From Agromyces humatus (GTDB lineage: Bacteria > Actinomycetota > Actinomycetes > Actinomycetales > Microbacteriaceae): a stretch of 64,000 bases of DNA. The translations under genes and the position numbers were made by a program. The stretch is from NCBI RefSeq assembly GCF_021228295.1, contig NZ_JAJQPD010000005.1:186001-250000 (forward strand), given 5' to 3'. Below, one piece after another: positions 23,903 through 31,718 of the stretch (the first letter of the stretch is position 1; every line of letters begins with the position of its first letter). A model generated the notes under the pieces. The model did no database searches, had not been told where the DNA came from, and worked only from the letters and a program-made list of their open reading frames with translations.

Positions 23903-24173
23903 TCACAGCGCGCCGAAGGCGAGGATCGCCTCGAGCCATGCGCGGCACTCGGCGACGAACTCCGGGTAGGTGCCCCAGAAGTCCGGGATGCCGCTGATCG
24001 CGACGGCGATGGCCCAGGCGCGGACGCGCAGCCAGGTCGGCTCGTCGAGATCGAGCGCGGCCCCGTAGGCGTGTCACGTTCGGTGGCAGCTCGGCCCACT
24101 CGGGGCGTTCCTTGCGAACGAGCGAGGCCGCGAGGTCGGCGTCGATCGGGAGTTCGTCGGTGTGCAGGGTCAC
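23903..24173 (-). pseudogene. Aminoglycoside phosphotransferase-like gene with the middle deleted
   Basis: On the minus strand the first ~40 codons read VTLHTDELPIDADLAASLV, then RKERPEWAELP, the usual start of APH-type phosphotransferases. After a joint near 24063 the sequence switches to the family C-terminus (LRVRAWAIAVAISGIPDFWG through LAFGAL). The catalytic core (HGDL...D) is missing, roughly 180 residues judging from family size. A 29-bp piece of the same 3' end lies at 40133-40161. Confidence 0.75.
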
Positions 24174-24187
24174 GCTCTCGCGTTCGG

Positions 24188-24541
24188 CTACTGTTCCGTG
24201 CGCGCATCCGTCGGCGCGAGGGGTAGCTGGCGCAACCAGCTGGCCCGCATGATCCCCATCCACACCCGCTCCCAGTAGCCGAGGCCCTCCACACGAGGGT
24301 CGCCGGCCAGACGAAGGCGGCCCGCCATGGCCAGAGCAACGGCGGCGGTGATGACGATGATCGCGGCCGGAGCGGCCGACCCGCCGGGTCCCCACGCCGC
24401 ATAGGCGACACCGATTCCGAGCATCAGGGCAATTGCGATCGAGGGCAGACGCTGCGGCCGGGGAAGATAGGAATAGGCCTGCAGGGTTCCGACGCTGAGG
24501 CCGAACGCGGCTGCCGCGACAGCGAGGAGAAGAGAGGGCAC
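24188..24541 (-). CDS. Small integral membrane protein
   Basis: The 117-residue protein has three hydrophobic helices (about 2-20, 33-50 and 56-73) and a basic/aromatic C-terminal tail (GYWERVWMGIMRASWL). Function is unknown. It sits among relics, but the frame is intact and the composition is native. Confidence 0.55.
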   Translation of the reverse strand: MPSLLLAVAAAAFGLSVGTLQAYSYLPRPQRLPSIAIALMLGIGVAYAAWGPGGSAAPAAIIVITAAVALAMAGRLRLAGDPRVEGLGYWERVWMGIMRASWLRQLPLAPTDARTEQ

Positions 24542-24556
24542 GGCGTCGCCCTACCC

Positions 24557-24674
24557 GCGCGTCGTCGGACCGCACCCATTCCACGGTCACACTCCGCGCG
24601 GCGAACCAGGACACCGCCCGGCGCAGCACCCCGATTGCGGTCTCGGCTCGTTCATCGTCGTGGATCTCGGCATT
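24557..24674 (-). mobile_element. IS481-like transposase fragment
   Basis: The frame reads NAEIHDDERAETAIGVLRRA, then VSWFAARSVTVEWVRSDDA, matching the segment of IS481-family transposases before the second catalytic Asp (usually 'VTVERVLTDNG'). About 40 residues survive and no inverted repeats are visible. It is a relic marking past IS activity in this stretch. Nothing is recognised in 24675-24875. Confidence 0.6.
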
Positions 24675-24875
24675 ACCCGACACGGGAGTGGTCATCGATG
24701 ACGGTTGTACGAACGCGATGCCCGCCCGTGGCTCAGAGCGATGGCTGCGGTTGGCGGCGACCGCAGGTTCTTGTAGCCCTGGTGACGGGAGGTCGTTGAT
24801 CCCGTCGACTTGCTACTTCCCACTCTGGTGCGCGAGCGGTAGGCTTCGGGCATTCCAGCGCTGGGGGGTGCTGTC

Positions 24876-25190
24876 ATGTGGTTGATCCTCAGAGACGCGC
24901 AGTCGGGGTCGTCGCCATTCCGGATTCAGGTCCGACCGAGAGAAGCCGATCCGATACCGGATAGCGACGATCAGTCGATTATCGACTCTGGCCGGTACCA
25001 CTTGCTATCCATTCTTGATGACAGTGGAAGCGCCATTGGGGAAGGGGGACTTGGGTCCCTTTCTCAGGTACTTGCAGCGTTTCAGGTCGCGGAGGTTGAC
25101 GCGCTGGAGTGGACGGAACAGCCTCTGGCGACGGTGGACGTGAATGCGACCGATACGGGAACCTTCACAATCGACCTGCTCGAACTATGA
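24876..25190 (+). CDS. Hypothetical acidic protein, first gene of a two-gene module
   Basis: The 104-residue, acidic, soluble protein has no recognised domain. The start follows GGGGGGTG, and TAGGCT near 24840 is a plausible -10. The last bases overlap the next gene (ATGA), so the two are translationally coupled. Lower GC and less biased codons than the neighbours suggest acquisition. Confidence 0.65.
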   Translation: MWLILRDAQSGSSPFRIQVRPREADPIPDSDDQSIIDSGRYHLLSILDDSGSAIGEGGLGSLSQVLAAFQVAEVDALEWTEQPLATVDVNATDTGTFTIDLLEL

Positions 25191-25768
25191 CGCTCAGCGA
25201 CGAAGAAGAGACCGACGCCGAGGACCAGCCGGGTCCTAGCGCCGCCCGAACGTTCTTGGACGTTCAATCTGGCGAACTGGGCTTGATGCTTGGCGTGAAG
25301 AATTCCTTGGAGTCTCGCGGCACCGCCGTGATTTGGACATCCTCCTCCGTTGTCACGCTCCTACTGGGTGTACTCACACTCAACTGGAACCTCGACCGCA
25401 CCGAGGCAGCCCTTCGTGGTTGGACCTTCATGTTCTTCGTGGTCGGGTTGATCGCCTTCTTCGGCGCACTCGTGGCGGGCCTAGTTGTGAACTGGCCACA
25501 TCGGTACCGCTGGTGGAATTTCAAGAGCCCCAAGGGAATCATCCGCTACTTGGGCGAAGAGAACATAGAAAACAGGAGGGAGCTCGTCGACTCGCCCGGC
25601 AGCTTCATCGAAGGAAACCTGATTGAGCATCTCGTTGGTCAAATGAAGAGGGCTCACCGCAGCAACAAGGTCAAATCAATTGCATTGAGCATTGGAATCG
25701 GCGCGGAGTCCCTGGCATTCATTGCGCTCGTCAGCGCTGTAGTTCTCACGTTCATCGTCCCGGCCTGA
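25187..25768 (+). CDS. Hypothetical membrane protein with three helices
   Basis: The 193-residue protein has an acidic N-terminus, helices at about 47-66, 75-98 and 167-190, and a 70-residue cytosolic stretch between the second and third (HRYRWWNFKSPKGIIRYLGE, then a charged part). This layout recalls membrane-disrupting effectors of signalling-type defence systems (SLATT/Pycsar-like), but no signature is clear enough to claim that. Coupled to the acidic partner upstream. Confidence 0.65.
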   Translation: MTLSDEEETDAEDQPGPSAARTFLDVQSGELGLMLGVKNSLESRGTAVIWTSSSVVTLLLGVLTLNWNLDRTEAALRGWTFMFFVVGLIAFFGALVAGLVVNWPHRYRWWNFKSPKGIIRYLGEENIENRRELVDSPGSFIEGNLIEHLVGQMKRAHRSNKVKSIALSIGIGAESLAFIALVSAVVLTFIVPA

Positions 25769-25848
25769 TCCGCAGCGCTGCCCGAGCCCGGAGGGTTCGG
25801 ATGGCGCGACTTGCGCATCGGCAGTTGAAAGGGCGGCGCGCTCGAGGC

Positions 25849-26112
25849 CTACGACATTCGGCGAGGCTTGGCCGCAAGCCCGGGGAGACCGTCGATGCTC
25901 CGCGTGTTCTTCTCGACGCGGTACTCGGCCATGCCTTCGAAGGCTGCATCTCCGGGCAGTGAAACCGTCCCGGTGCCGTGCAGTCGCACGATTCGCCGGC
26001 GGCCGTCGAAGGAGTTGAACATCAGGCAGATTCGCCCGTTCTCACGAAGATGGGCGATCGTCTCGATCAATGCCTTCAAGTTGTCGTCGATGGATTCGAA
26101 GAGTCTGCCCAT
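25849..26112 (-). pseudogene. PNPOx-like gene with two internal deletions
   Basis: This is a copy of 39550-40095 in which about 46 and about 50 codons have been removed in frame: LKAL joins IETIAHLREN, and DAAFE joins GMAEYRV. 87 of 181 residues remain, without the FMN-binding core. The -10 box TAGTCT of the parent has become TCGTCT. Upstream flanks are also shared (26113-26155 with 40096-40138). Confidence 0.88.
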
Positions 26113-26177
26113 GCGTGAAGACGAGAACGCCGTGAAACGACGTCGTGACGGATGCCTCGTGGCCCGCGGTATCCGCC

Positions 26178-26528
26178 CTACGCCCAGCCGAGCTCGCGGA
26201 GCCGAGCGTCGTCGAGCCCGAAGTAGTGACCGATCTCGTGCACGAGCGTGATACGGACCCGCGAACGCAGTGCCTCGAGGTCGACGCTGTACTCCTGCGG
26301 GTTGTTCTTGTACAGCGTGATGCGGTCGGGAAGCTCTCCGAAGCCGTAGACCCCGCGCGTGGTCAGCGGATGCCCGCGGTACAGCCCGAACAGCCGCGGT
26401 CGCTCTCCCAGCGGCTGATTCTCGACGACGATCGCGACATTCTCGACCCCACGGACCATCTCGTCGGGGAGCGCGTCGAACACCTCGGAGACCATTCGCT
26501 CGAAGTCGTCATCGGAGATCTCGACCAT
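26178..26528 (-). CDS. Small zincin metallopeptidase, copy 1
   Basis: The 116-residue protein is a minimal zincin with HEIGHYFGLDD near the C-terminus (HExxH plus Asp). It belongs to the actinobacterial 'metallopeptidase family' proteins of unknown substrate. A near-identical copy lies at 30393-30743, next to toxin-antitoxin copy 2. Upstream the frame is open into a Doc-toxin remnant, but the ATG at 26528 corresponds to the start of copy 2. Confidence 0.85.
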   Translation of the reverse strand: MVEISDDDFERMVSEVFDALPDEMVRGVENVAIVVENQPLGERPRLFGLYRGHPLTTRGVYGFGELPDRITLYKNNPQEYSVDLEALRSRVRITLVHEIGHYFGLDDARLRELGWA

Positions 26529-26597
26529 GTCCCAATTGTGCCGCTCGTCGCTCGTGTTCGATGGGACCGCGACGAGCTCAGCTTGGCGGGCGAACCA

Positions 26598-26651
26598 CGC
26601 GAGCGGATGCATCCGTGCTCGGACCCAATCGGCAACGCCGTCCAGTTCGAC
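26598..26651 (-). pseudogene. C-terminal scrap of a Doc toxin
   Basis: The 18 codons VELDGVADWVRARMHPLA match the last residues of both Doc copies (VELGDVAEWVRERMHPLA). The stop codon is replaced by TGG, so the frame continues into the zincin gene. It is thus a third Doc copy reduced to its tail. Confidence 0.75.
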
Positions 26652-26664
26652 GTCGTCCATCCGA

Positions 26665-27312
26665 TCAGCTCGCCGAGAAGAGTGTTGCGAAGCGTTCGAC
26701 CGCGGCCAGGTCACCCTCGACGGTGGCCCCGCCGGAATGCACCAGCTCGGTCACCGACAGTTCACCCGAGACCATCGAGTCGAGTCGGCGGGGTGTGGCC
26801 TCGATGACCGCGTCGGCATGTTCGGCCGCGCCTCGAGCCACGTCGATGCGGCCGTCGTCGACGACTGCCGTGAATCGATACCCGTCGAGCCGCAGCTCGT
26901 ACTCGGCGTGGAGGTCGCCCGCAGCCTTCGGGTCGAATAGCGCACGCAGGGAGAGGATCACCGAGTCGACGCCGATCGGCGCGTCCTGCCGCGGTGCGTC
27001 GGACTGCAGGCCCCAGCGCCCGAGATCGAGGATGACGTGCTCGAGGCCACGTCCGCGATCGGTCAACTCATAGACCCAGGAGCCGGCGGGCGGCTCCAGC
27101 CGGCGCCGCAGAACCACGCCCGACGCTTCGAGCTCGCGCAGTCGCTGCGACAGGATGTTCGCGCTCACCCCGGGGAGACCGGTGCGCAAGTCGGTGAATC
27201 GCTTCGGGCCGAGCAAGAGTTCGCGAATCACGAGGAGTGCCCACCGCTCTCCGACGGCGTCGAGAGCGCGGGCGATGCCGCACCCATCGTCGTACGTACG
27301 TTGCCCTGCCAT
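26665..27312 (-). CDS. HxlR family regulator with SCP2-like domain
   Basis: The 215-residue protein starts with the HxlR winged helix (CGIARALDAVGERWALLVI, RFTDLRTGLPGVSANILSQR). Residues about 110-210 form an SCP2/sterol-carrier-like ligand domain, a fusion known in actinobacteria. TAGACT lies six bases before the ATG (27319-27324), suggesting a leaderless message. It is divergent from an MFS exporter and is likely its repressor. Confidence 0.87.
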   Translation of the reverse strand: MAGQRTYDDGCGIARALDAVGERWALLVIRELLLGPKRFTDLRTGLPGVSANILSQRLRELEASGVVLRRRLEPPAGSWVYELTDRGRGLEHVILDLGRWGLQSDAPRQDAPIGVDSVILSLRALFDPKAAGDLHAEYELRLDGYRFTAVVDDGRIDVARGAAEHADAVIEATPRRLDSMVSGELSVTELVHSGGATVEGDLAAVERFATLFSAS

Positions 27313-27347
27313 GTGCCCAGTCTAGGCGTGAGGAGCAGAGAACAACT

Positions 27348-27378
27348 CTTAAGTAGTTATTACTAACTGATTAATAGT
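27348..27378. promoter_or_regulatory. HxlR/MFS divergent operator region
   Basis: This AT-rich stretch contains TAGTTATTACTA (TAGT and ACTA arms) and a second TAATAGTAG-like half-site, with candidate -35 (TTAAGT) and -10 boxes for the MFS gene. It is the only AT-rich block between the divergent genes. Confidence 0.6.
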
Positions 27379-27412
27379 AGAGTCGAACCAGAGCCAATCG
27401 AGGTGACGCATC

Positions 27413-28933
27413 ATGGGCAACCCGATCAGTGCACGCATGCCCGCGGTCGACCCGGCGGCGCCAGATCCACGAAGGTGGCTCGTGCTGGCCGTGCTCGGCA
27501 GCGCGTTCTTCATCGTGATCCTCGATGGCACGATCGTGTACGTCGCCGTGCCGCAGGTGCAAGAGCAATTGGGGTTCACGGAAGCCAGCGTGCAGTGGGT
27601 GCTGAGCACCTACCTGCTGACATTCGGCGGCCTGATGCTCTTCGGAGGACGCCTGGCCGATCTGCTGGGCCGACGACGCATCTTCATGATCGGCATCGCC
27701 GTGTTCACGGCCGCTTCGCTCCTGTGCGGGCTGGCCTGGTCGCCCGAGGCATTGCTCGCGTTCCGTGTTGCGCAGGGCGCCGGCGCGGCCATCATGGCTC
27801 CGACCGCACTGTCGCTCGTGCTGGTCACGTTCACCGATGGCCCCGACCGGAACCTGGCGCTGGGCATCTGGGGCGGCATCGGCGGGGTCGGCGGAACAGC
27901 GGGCCTCCTGCTCGGCGGCCCGATCACCGCTCATCTGGGCTGGGAGTGGATCTTCTTCATGAACGTGCCGATCGGGATCGCACTGCTGGTGCTGTGCCGG
28001 GTCCTGATCCGCGAGAGTCGCAACCCGGGGCTGCCCCGCACCTTCGACGTGGCCGGCGCGGTGACCGTCACCCTGGCGCTGGTGCTGCTCGTCTACGGCA
28101 TCACGGAGGCGCCGGCCACCGGTTGGGCAAGCCCACTGACGTGGGCCGTCTTCGCCGCCTCGGCTGCGCTGATGGCCGTCTTCCTCGTCATCGAGAAGCG
28201 CTCGAAAGCCCCATTGGTGCCGTTGCGCATCTTCCGCTCTCGTCGGCTCGTGGGTGGCAACATCGTGCTGCTGGTGGCGGGAATGACCGTCGACGGCGTC
28301 CTGTTCATCCTGACGCTCTACGCACAGCGGGTGCTCGGCGCGTCGGCCGTGCAGTTCGGCCTCATGACGGCGGTCTTGACGGTGATGTCGGTCGTCGGCT
28401 CATTCGCGGGGCAGTTCGTCGTGACGAAGCGCGGCTTCCGGCTGGTCGCGGCGGCGGGGATGGCGCTCATCGCGGCGGGCAGCCTCCTCCTGACGCTGAT
28501 GTCGGTCGACGGCGGACTCTTCCGCAACGTGTTTCTCGGGCTGCTCGTCTTCGGTACCGGACTCGGAGCGGCCTTCGTCGGTGCACAGGTCGCAGCGCTG
28601 TCGGGCGTGCGTGACGAAGAGTCCGGCCTGGCCGCGGGCCTCGCCGACACCCTCTTCACGATCGGCGGAGCGTTGGGCTTGGCCGTGCTGTCGACGGTTG
28701 CCGCCTCGCGCACCGCAGAGCTGCTCGGAACGGGTGCAGTCGACTCGGTCACCGCGATGACCCACGGGTTCCAGAGCGCGTTGTTCGTCGCCGTCGGTTG
28801 CGCACTCCTCGGCTTGCTGGCCGCGCTCATCCTCCTCGGGTCTCATCGGTCGCGAGGTGCGGCACGCACGCCCGAGACATCCGCCACCGCATCAGGGCCA
28901 GCCCGGAACTGCGGAAGCACGGAGAGGCCGTAG
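27413..28933 (+). CDS. MFS drug exporter of the DHA2 (14-helix) family
   Basis: The 506-residue protein has about 14 hydrophobic helices. LDGTIVYVAVPQVQEQLG in helix 1 is the DHA2 motif D1, and GRLADLLGRRRIF is MFS motif A. The start follows GAGGTGA. EmrB/QacA-type exporters expel cationic or phenolic drugs using the proton gradient. Divergent HxlR control suggests induction by an aromatic or redox-active compound. Confidence 0.9.
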   Translation: MGNPISARMPAVDPAAPDPRRWLVLAVLGSAFFIVILDGTIVYVAVPQVQEQLGFTEASVQWVLSTYLLTFGGLMLFGGRLADLLGRRRIFMIGIAVFTAASLLCGLAWSPEALLAFRVAQGAGAAIMAPTALSLVLVTFTDGPDRNLALGIWGGIGGVGGTAGLLLGGPITAHLGWEWIFFMNVPIGIALLVLCRVLIRESRNPGLPRTFDVAGAVTVTLALVLLVYGITEAPATGWASPLTWAVFAASAALMAVFLVIEKRSKAPLVPLRIFRSRRLVGGNIVLLVAGMTVDGVLFILTLYAQRVLGASAVQFGLMTAVLTVMSVVGSFAGQFVVTKRGFRLVAAAGMALIAAGSLLLTLMSVDGGLFRNVFLGLLVFGTGLGAAFVGAQVAALSGVRDEESGLAAGLADTLFTIGGALGLAVLSTVAASRTAELLGTGAVDSVTAMTHGFQSALFVAVGCALLGLLAALILLGSHRSRGAARTPETSATASGPARNCGSTERP

Positions 28934-28975
28934 AGTGTGGCGACCAATGTCGCTGACCGCTCGAAGTGGAGCCCC

Positions 28976-29701
28976 ATGAACGTCGCCACCCGCCGCTCCG
29001 CCATCATCGTGTCGGTCGCCGCCGCTCTTGCCCTGTCGGGATGCACGTTCAGCACGGCCCCGGCGCCCACACCGTCGCCCGAGACGGTCGCATCGTCGAC
29101 TCCGACGCCGACTCCCGAGCCGGTCGACCCGCTCACCACGGTCTCGGCAATCGTCGTTCGCCCCGAGCACCTCGACCTCCTCGACGCCGCCGGGGCGGTC
29201 ATCACGACGCTCTCCTACGACGCTGAGGGCGCCGAGTTCGTCAGCACGCTGTCGACGGTGCTCGGCGCAGAACCCACACTGAGCGAGCACGGTGCGAGCC
29301 TGGAAACCCCGCCGAGAACCCACTACGACTGGGATGGTGTGCGGGTGTCGGACGATCACGAAGTCGACGTCCCCACCGAAGGCGGCGCGATCTACGGCGA
29401 GGTCGACATGAACGTGAGCGTGCTCTTCCGAGCGCCGACCGTTGGCGACGGCGTGGCCGTGCGCACGGTGAACGGATTCCAGCCGGGCGGCGATGCGAAG
29501 GCGCTCGCCGCCGAGTTGGGCGAGCCGTGGTACGGCAACGGCAACGACCAGGTGCGGGTCGAGACCGGCGAGCCGATCGGCGAGCAGCAGTCGTACTCCG
29601 AGTACGAGAACGCCTATTCGGTCGCGGTCAACACGTGGGAGTGGGAAGGCGCGTCGAACACGGTGTTCGCGCCGTGGAACTTCGGCATCGGACACGTGTA
29701 G
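28976..29701 (+). CDS. Putative lipoprotein
   Basis: The ATG at 28976 gives 241 residues with lipobox LALSGC. A Pro/Thr/Ser-rich spacer (residues about 26-50) precedes a globular domain of about 190 residues with no family I know. TAGAGT at 28931-28936 is a candidate -10. It is probably anchored on the outer face of the membrane. Confidence 0.75.
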   Translation: MNVATRRSAIIVSVAAALALSGCTFSTAPAPTPSPETVASSTPTPTPEPVDPLTTVSAIVVRPEHLDLLDAAGAVITTLSYDAEGAEFVSTLSTVLGAEPTLSEHGASLETPPRTHYDWDGVRVSDDHEVDVPTEGGAIYGEVDMNVSVLFRAPTVGDGVAVRTVNGFQPGGDAKALAAELGEPWYGNGNDQVRVETGEPIGEQQSYSEYENAYSVAVNTWEWEGASNTVFAPWNFGIGHV

Positions 29702-29725
29702 CGAGCGGCATCCGTCGTCCTCGAG

Positions 29726-30109
29726 CTACGCGAGCGGATGCATCCGTTCTCGAACCCACTCAGCAACGTCTCCCAGCTCGACGTCGCCCGATGCGACCGA
29801 GCGAAGGAAACGATCAGCTCCTTCGACGTCGTCGACGACCAGGTCAACGCTGTTGAGCTCGAGGAACGCGGCCGTCACCAACCACGCAAGGCGCTTGTTG
29901 CCGTCGGCGAGCGCATGATTGCGCATCACCGCCAGGAGCAGCACCGCCGCCTTCTCGTCGAGCGTCGGATGCACGTCTTCGCCGAAGACCGGCATCGGTG
30001 CGGCGAGCGCCGAGAGCAGCAGGTTGCGACCGCGTGCGCCGTCTTTGCAGTGGAAGCCCTCCTCATCGAGAAGGGCTTCCACGTCCTCGGGATCGAGAAA
30101 CTCCGTCAC
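29726..30109 (-). CDS. Doc/Fic family toxin, copy 2
   Basis: The 127-residue protein with a GTG start overlapping the antitoxin stop (GTGA) carries HALADGNKRLAW, the Fic/Doc loop. It is very close to copy 1. An intact antitoxin and coupling make this the likely functional toxin-antitoxin locus. Confidence 0.87.
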   Translation of the reverse strand: MTEFLDPEDVEALLDEEGFHCKDGARGRNLLLSALAAPMPVFGEDVHPTLDEKAAVLLLAVMRNHALADGNKRLAWLVTAAFLELNSVDLVVDDVEGADRFLRSVASGDVELGDVAEWVRERMHPLA

Positions 30110-30309
30110 TGGGCGAGGCGGTCGAGCAGGTCGGCATCTCGGGTCCGAACCCGATCGAATGCGGCGCGAGTGCGAGCCGACTTGTCGGCGCGAGCGGCGA
30201 GCTCGTCGAGCGCGATCTCGATGACCTCGGTCTTCGAGCGCCCGTACTTCGCGGCGAGCGCCTCGAGCAGGCGGTCGTGATCGGCGTCGAGCCGAAGCGT
30301 CATGGCCAT
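30106..30309 (-). CDS. Ribbon-helix-helix antitoxin, copy 2
   Basis: 67 residues from the ATG behind GGAAGG. MAMTLRLDADHDRLLEALA, then YGRSKTEVIEIALDELA is the RHH fold. The C-terminal helix (RTRDADLLDRLAQ) missing from copy 1 is intact here. It should bind the GGTATC palindrome upstream and neutralise Doc. Confidence 0.86.
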   Translation of the reverse strand: MAMTLRLDADHDRLLEALAAKYGRSKTEVIEIALDELAARADKSARTRAAFDRVRTRDADLLDRLAQ

Positions 30310-30346
30310 GGCAGCTTCCTTCCGTCGACACCCATTGTACCGTCGT

Positions 30347-30363
30347 GGTATCACGTCGATACC
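30347..30363 (-). promoter_or_regulatory. Toxin-antitoxin operator, copy 2
   Basis: GGTATC-ACGTC-GATACC, the same outer arms and spacing as at 23208-23224, with TACAAT downstream as -10. Confidence 0.8.
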
Positions 30364-30392
30364 TACCGTCGCGGTCAGCGCAGCGCGGCGCC

Positions 30393-30743
30393 CTATGCCC
30401 AGCCGAGCTCCCGCAGCCGCACGTCGTCGAGTCCGAAGTAGTGACCGATCTCGTGCACGAGCGTGATGCGCACCCGCGAACGCAGCGCGTCGAGGTCGGC
30501 GCAGTGCTCCTGCAGGTTGTTCTTGTACAGCGTGATGCGGTCGGGGAGCTCACCGAAGCCGTAGACCCCGCGCGTGGTCAGCGGATGCCCGCGGTACAGC
30601 CCGAACAGCCGCGGCCGCTCCCCCACCGGTTGGTTCTCGACGACGATCCCGACGTTCTCGAGCCCACCCACCATGTCGTCGGGCAGCGCGTCGAACACCT
30701 CGGCGACCATGCGCTCGAAGGCGTCCTCGGAGATCTCGACCAT
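30393..30743 (-). CDS. Small zincin metallopeptidase, copy 2
   Basis: The 116-residue protein has HEIGHYFGLDD (His97, Glu98, His101). It lies 83 bp upstream of the antitoxin in the same direction, so it may be transcribed into the toxin-antitoxin genes. Both zincins differ mainly in surface residues. Confidence 0.86.
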   Translation of the reverse strand: MVEISEDAFERMVAEVFDALPDDMVGGLENVGIVVENQPVGERPRLFGLYRGHPLTTRGVYGFGELPDRITLYKNNLQEHCADLDALRSRVRITLVHEIGHYFGLDDVRLRELGWA

Positions 30744-30789
30744 GACCCAATTGTGCCCCCTGATTCGAGCCGATATCCGGGCGCCGACG

Positions 30790-30838
30790 GGTCTCGATAC
30801 GCGTCGCCGCTTCGCGTCGGCGCTACTCGACCGACGAC
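30790..30838. repeat. REP-like palindromic element
   Basis: GGTCTCGATACGCG, an inner GTCGCCGCTTCGCGTCGGCG hairpin and CTACTCGACCGACG. It ends four bases before the stop codon of the ECF41 gene, as the 3.1-kb element abuts the chimera's stop. Confidence 0.72.
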
Positions 30839-30842
30839 GGGG

Positions 30843-31718
30843 CTACCGCACCAACTCCGTCGCCTCGTCGAGCCGACCGAGCTTGTTCGGATTGGCGATC
30901 GAGAAGATCCGCGTGATCCGTCCGCCTTCGATCTCGAAGCAGACCGCACCGGCCAGCTCGCCGTCGACCTCGCCGCGGATCGCCGGATGGCCGTTCACCC
31001 ACGTCGGCCTCGCCTCGAACGGCACGCCGAGCTTCGCGAGTCCGCCCAGCAGGTAGCGGGCGATCTTGTCGGCGCCGAGGATCGGGCGCCGTGCGGCACC
31101 GCGCACGAATCCGCCGCCGTCGGCGACGGAGACCACGTCGGGTGCGAGCACATCCATCAGCCCCTGCAGGTCGCCCGAGTTGACCGCCGTGATGAACCTC
31201 GCGACGACCGCCTCCTGCTCGGCGCGGTCTACCGTGACACGCGGTCGCCGGGCGGCGATGTGCTCCTTCGCGCGGTGGGCGATCTGCCGCACGGCCGCCT
31301 GCGACTTGTCGACGGCCGCCGCGATCTCGTCGTACGGCACGTCGAACACCTCGCGCAGCACGAACACGGCACGCTCGGTGGGGCCGAGCGTCTCGAGCAC
31401 GGTCAGCATCGCGATCGAGACGCTGTCGGCGAGCTCGACGTCGTCGGCGACATCGGGACTCGTGAGCAGCGGCTCGGGCAGCCACTCCCCCACGTACGTC
31501 TCGCGCCGCCGCGCCATGGCCCGCAAGTGGTTGAGCGCCTGCCGGGTCACGACGCGCACGAGGTACGCGCGCGGATCGCGCACCTCGCTGCGGTCGGCCT
31601 GGTCCCAGCGCAGCCAAGACTCCTGCAGCACGTCCTCGGCGTCGGCCGCGGAGCCGAGCATCTCGTACGCGACCGTGAAGAGCAGGCCGCGGTGGGTGAC
31701 GAACGGGTCGTCGGTCAT
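30843..31718 (-). CDS. ECF41 family sigma factor with SnoaL-like domain
   Basis: The 291-residue protein has sigma region 2 (about 8-70), the family linker motif WLPEPL (79-84), region 4 (about 105-155) and a C-terminal SnoaL-like domain with NPNKL (276-280), a variant of the ECF41 NPDKL. The C-domain modulates activity instead of an anti-sigma factor. Its ATG overlaps the stop of the upstream carboxymuconolactone-decarboxylase-like gene, the known ECF41 partner. A relic of its C-terminal half is at 18826-19301. Confidence 0.92.
   Translation of the reverse strand: MTDDPFVTHRGLLFTVAYEMLGSAADAEDVLQESWLRWDQADRSEVRDPRAYLVRVVTRQALNHLRAMARRRETYVGEWLPEPLLTSPDVADDVELADSVSIAMLTVLETLGPTERAVFVLREVFDVPYDEIAAAVDKSQAAVRQIAHRAKEHIAARRPRVTVDRAEQEAVVARFITAVNSGDLQGLMDVLAPDVVSVADGGGFVRGAARRPILGADKIARYLLGGLAKLGVPFEARPTWVNGHPAIRGEVDGELAGAVCFEIEGGRITRIFSIANPNKLGRLDEATELVR

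Noticed and set aside
23732..23969. Novel C-terminus of the hypothetical protein at 23271
   Set aside because: It arises from a single-base deletion relative to the intact copy; the family tail is still present in the next frame.
22560..26651. Intact transposon containing the toxin-antitoxin, relics and zincin
   Set aside because: No terminal inverted repeats, target-site duplication or complete transposase seen; only a 40-codon IS481 scrap.
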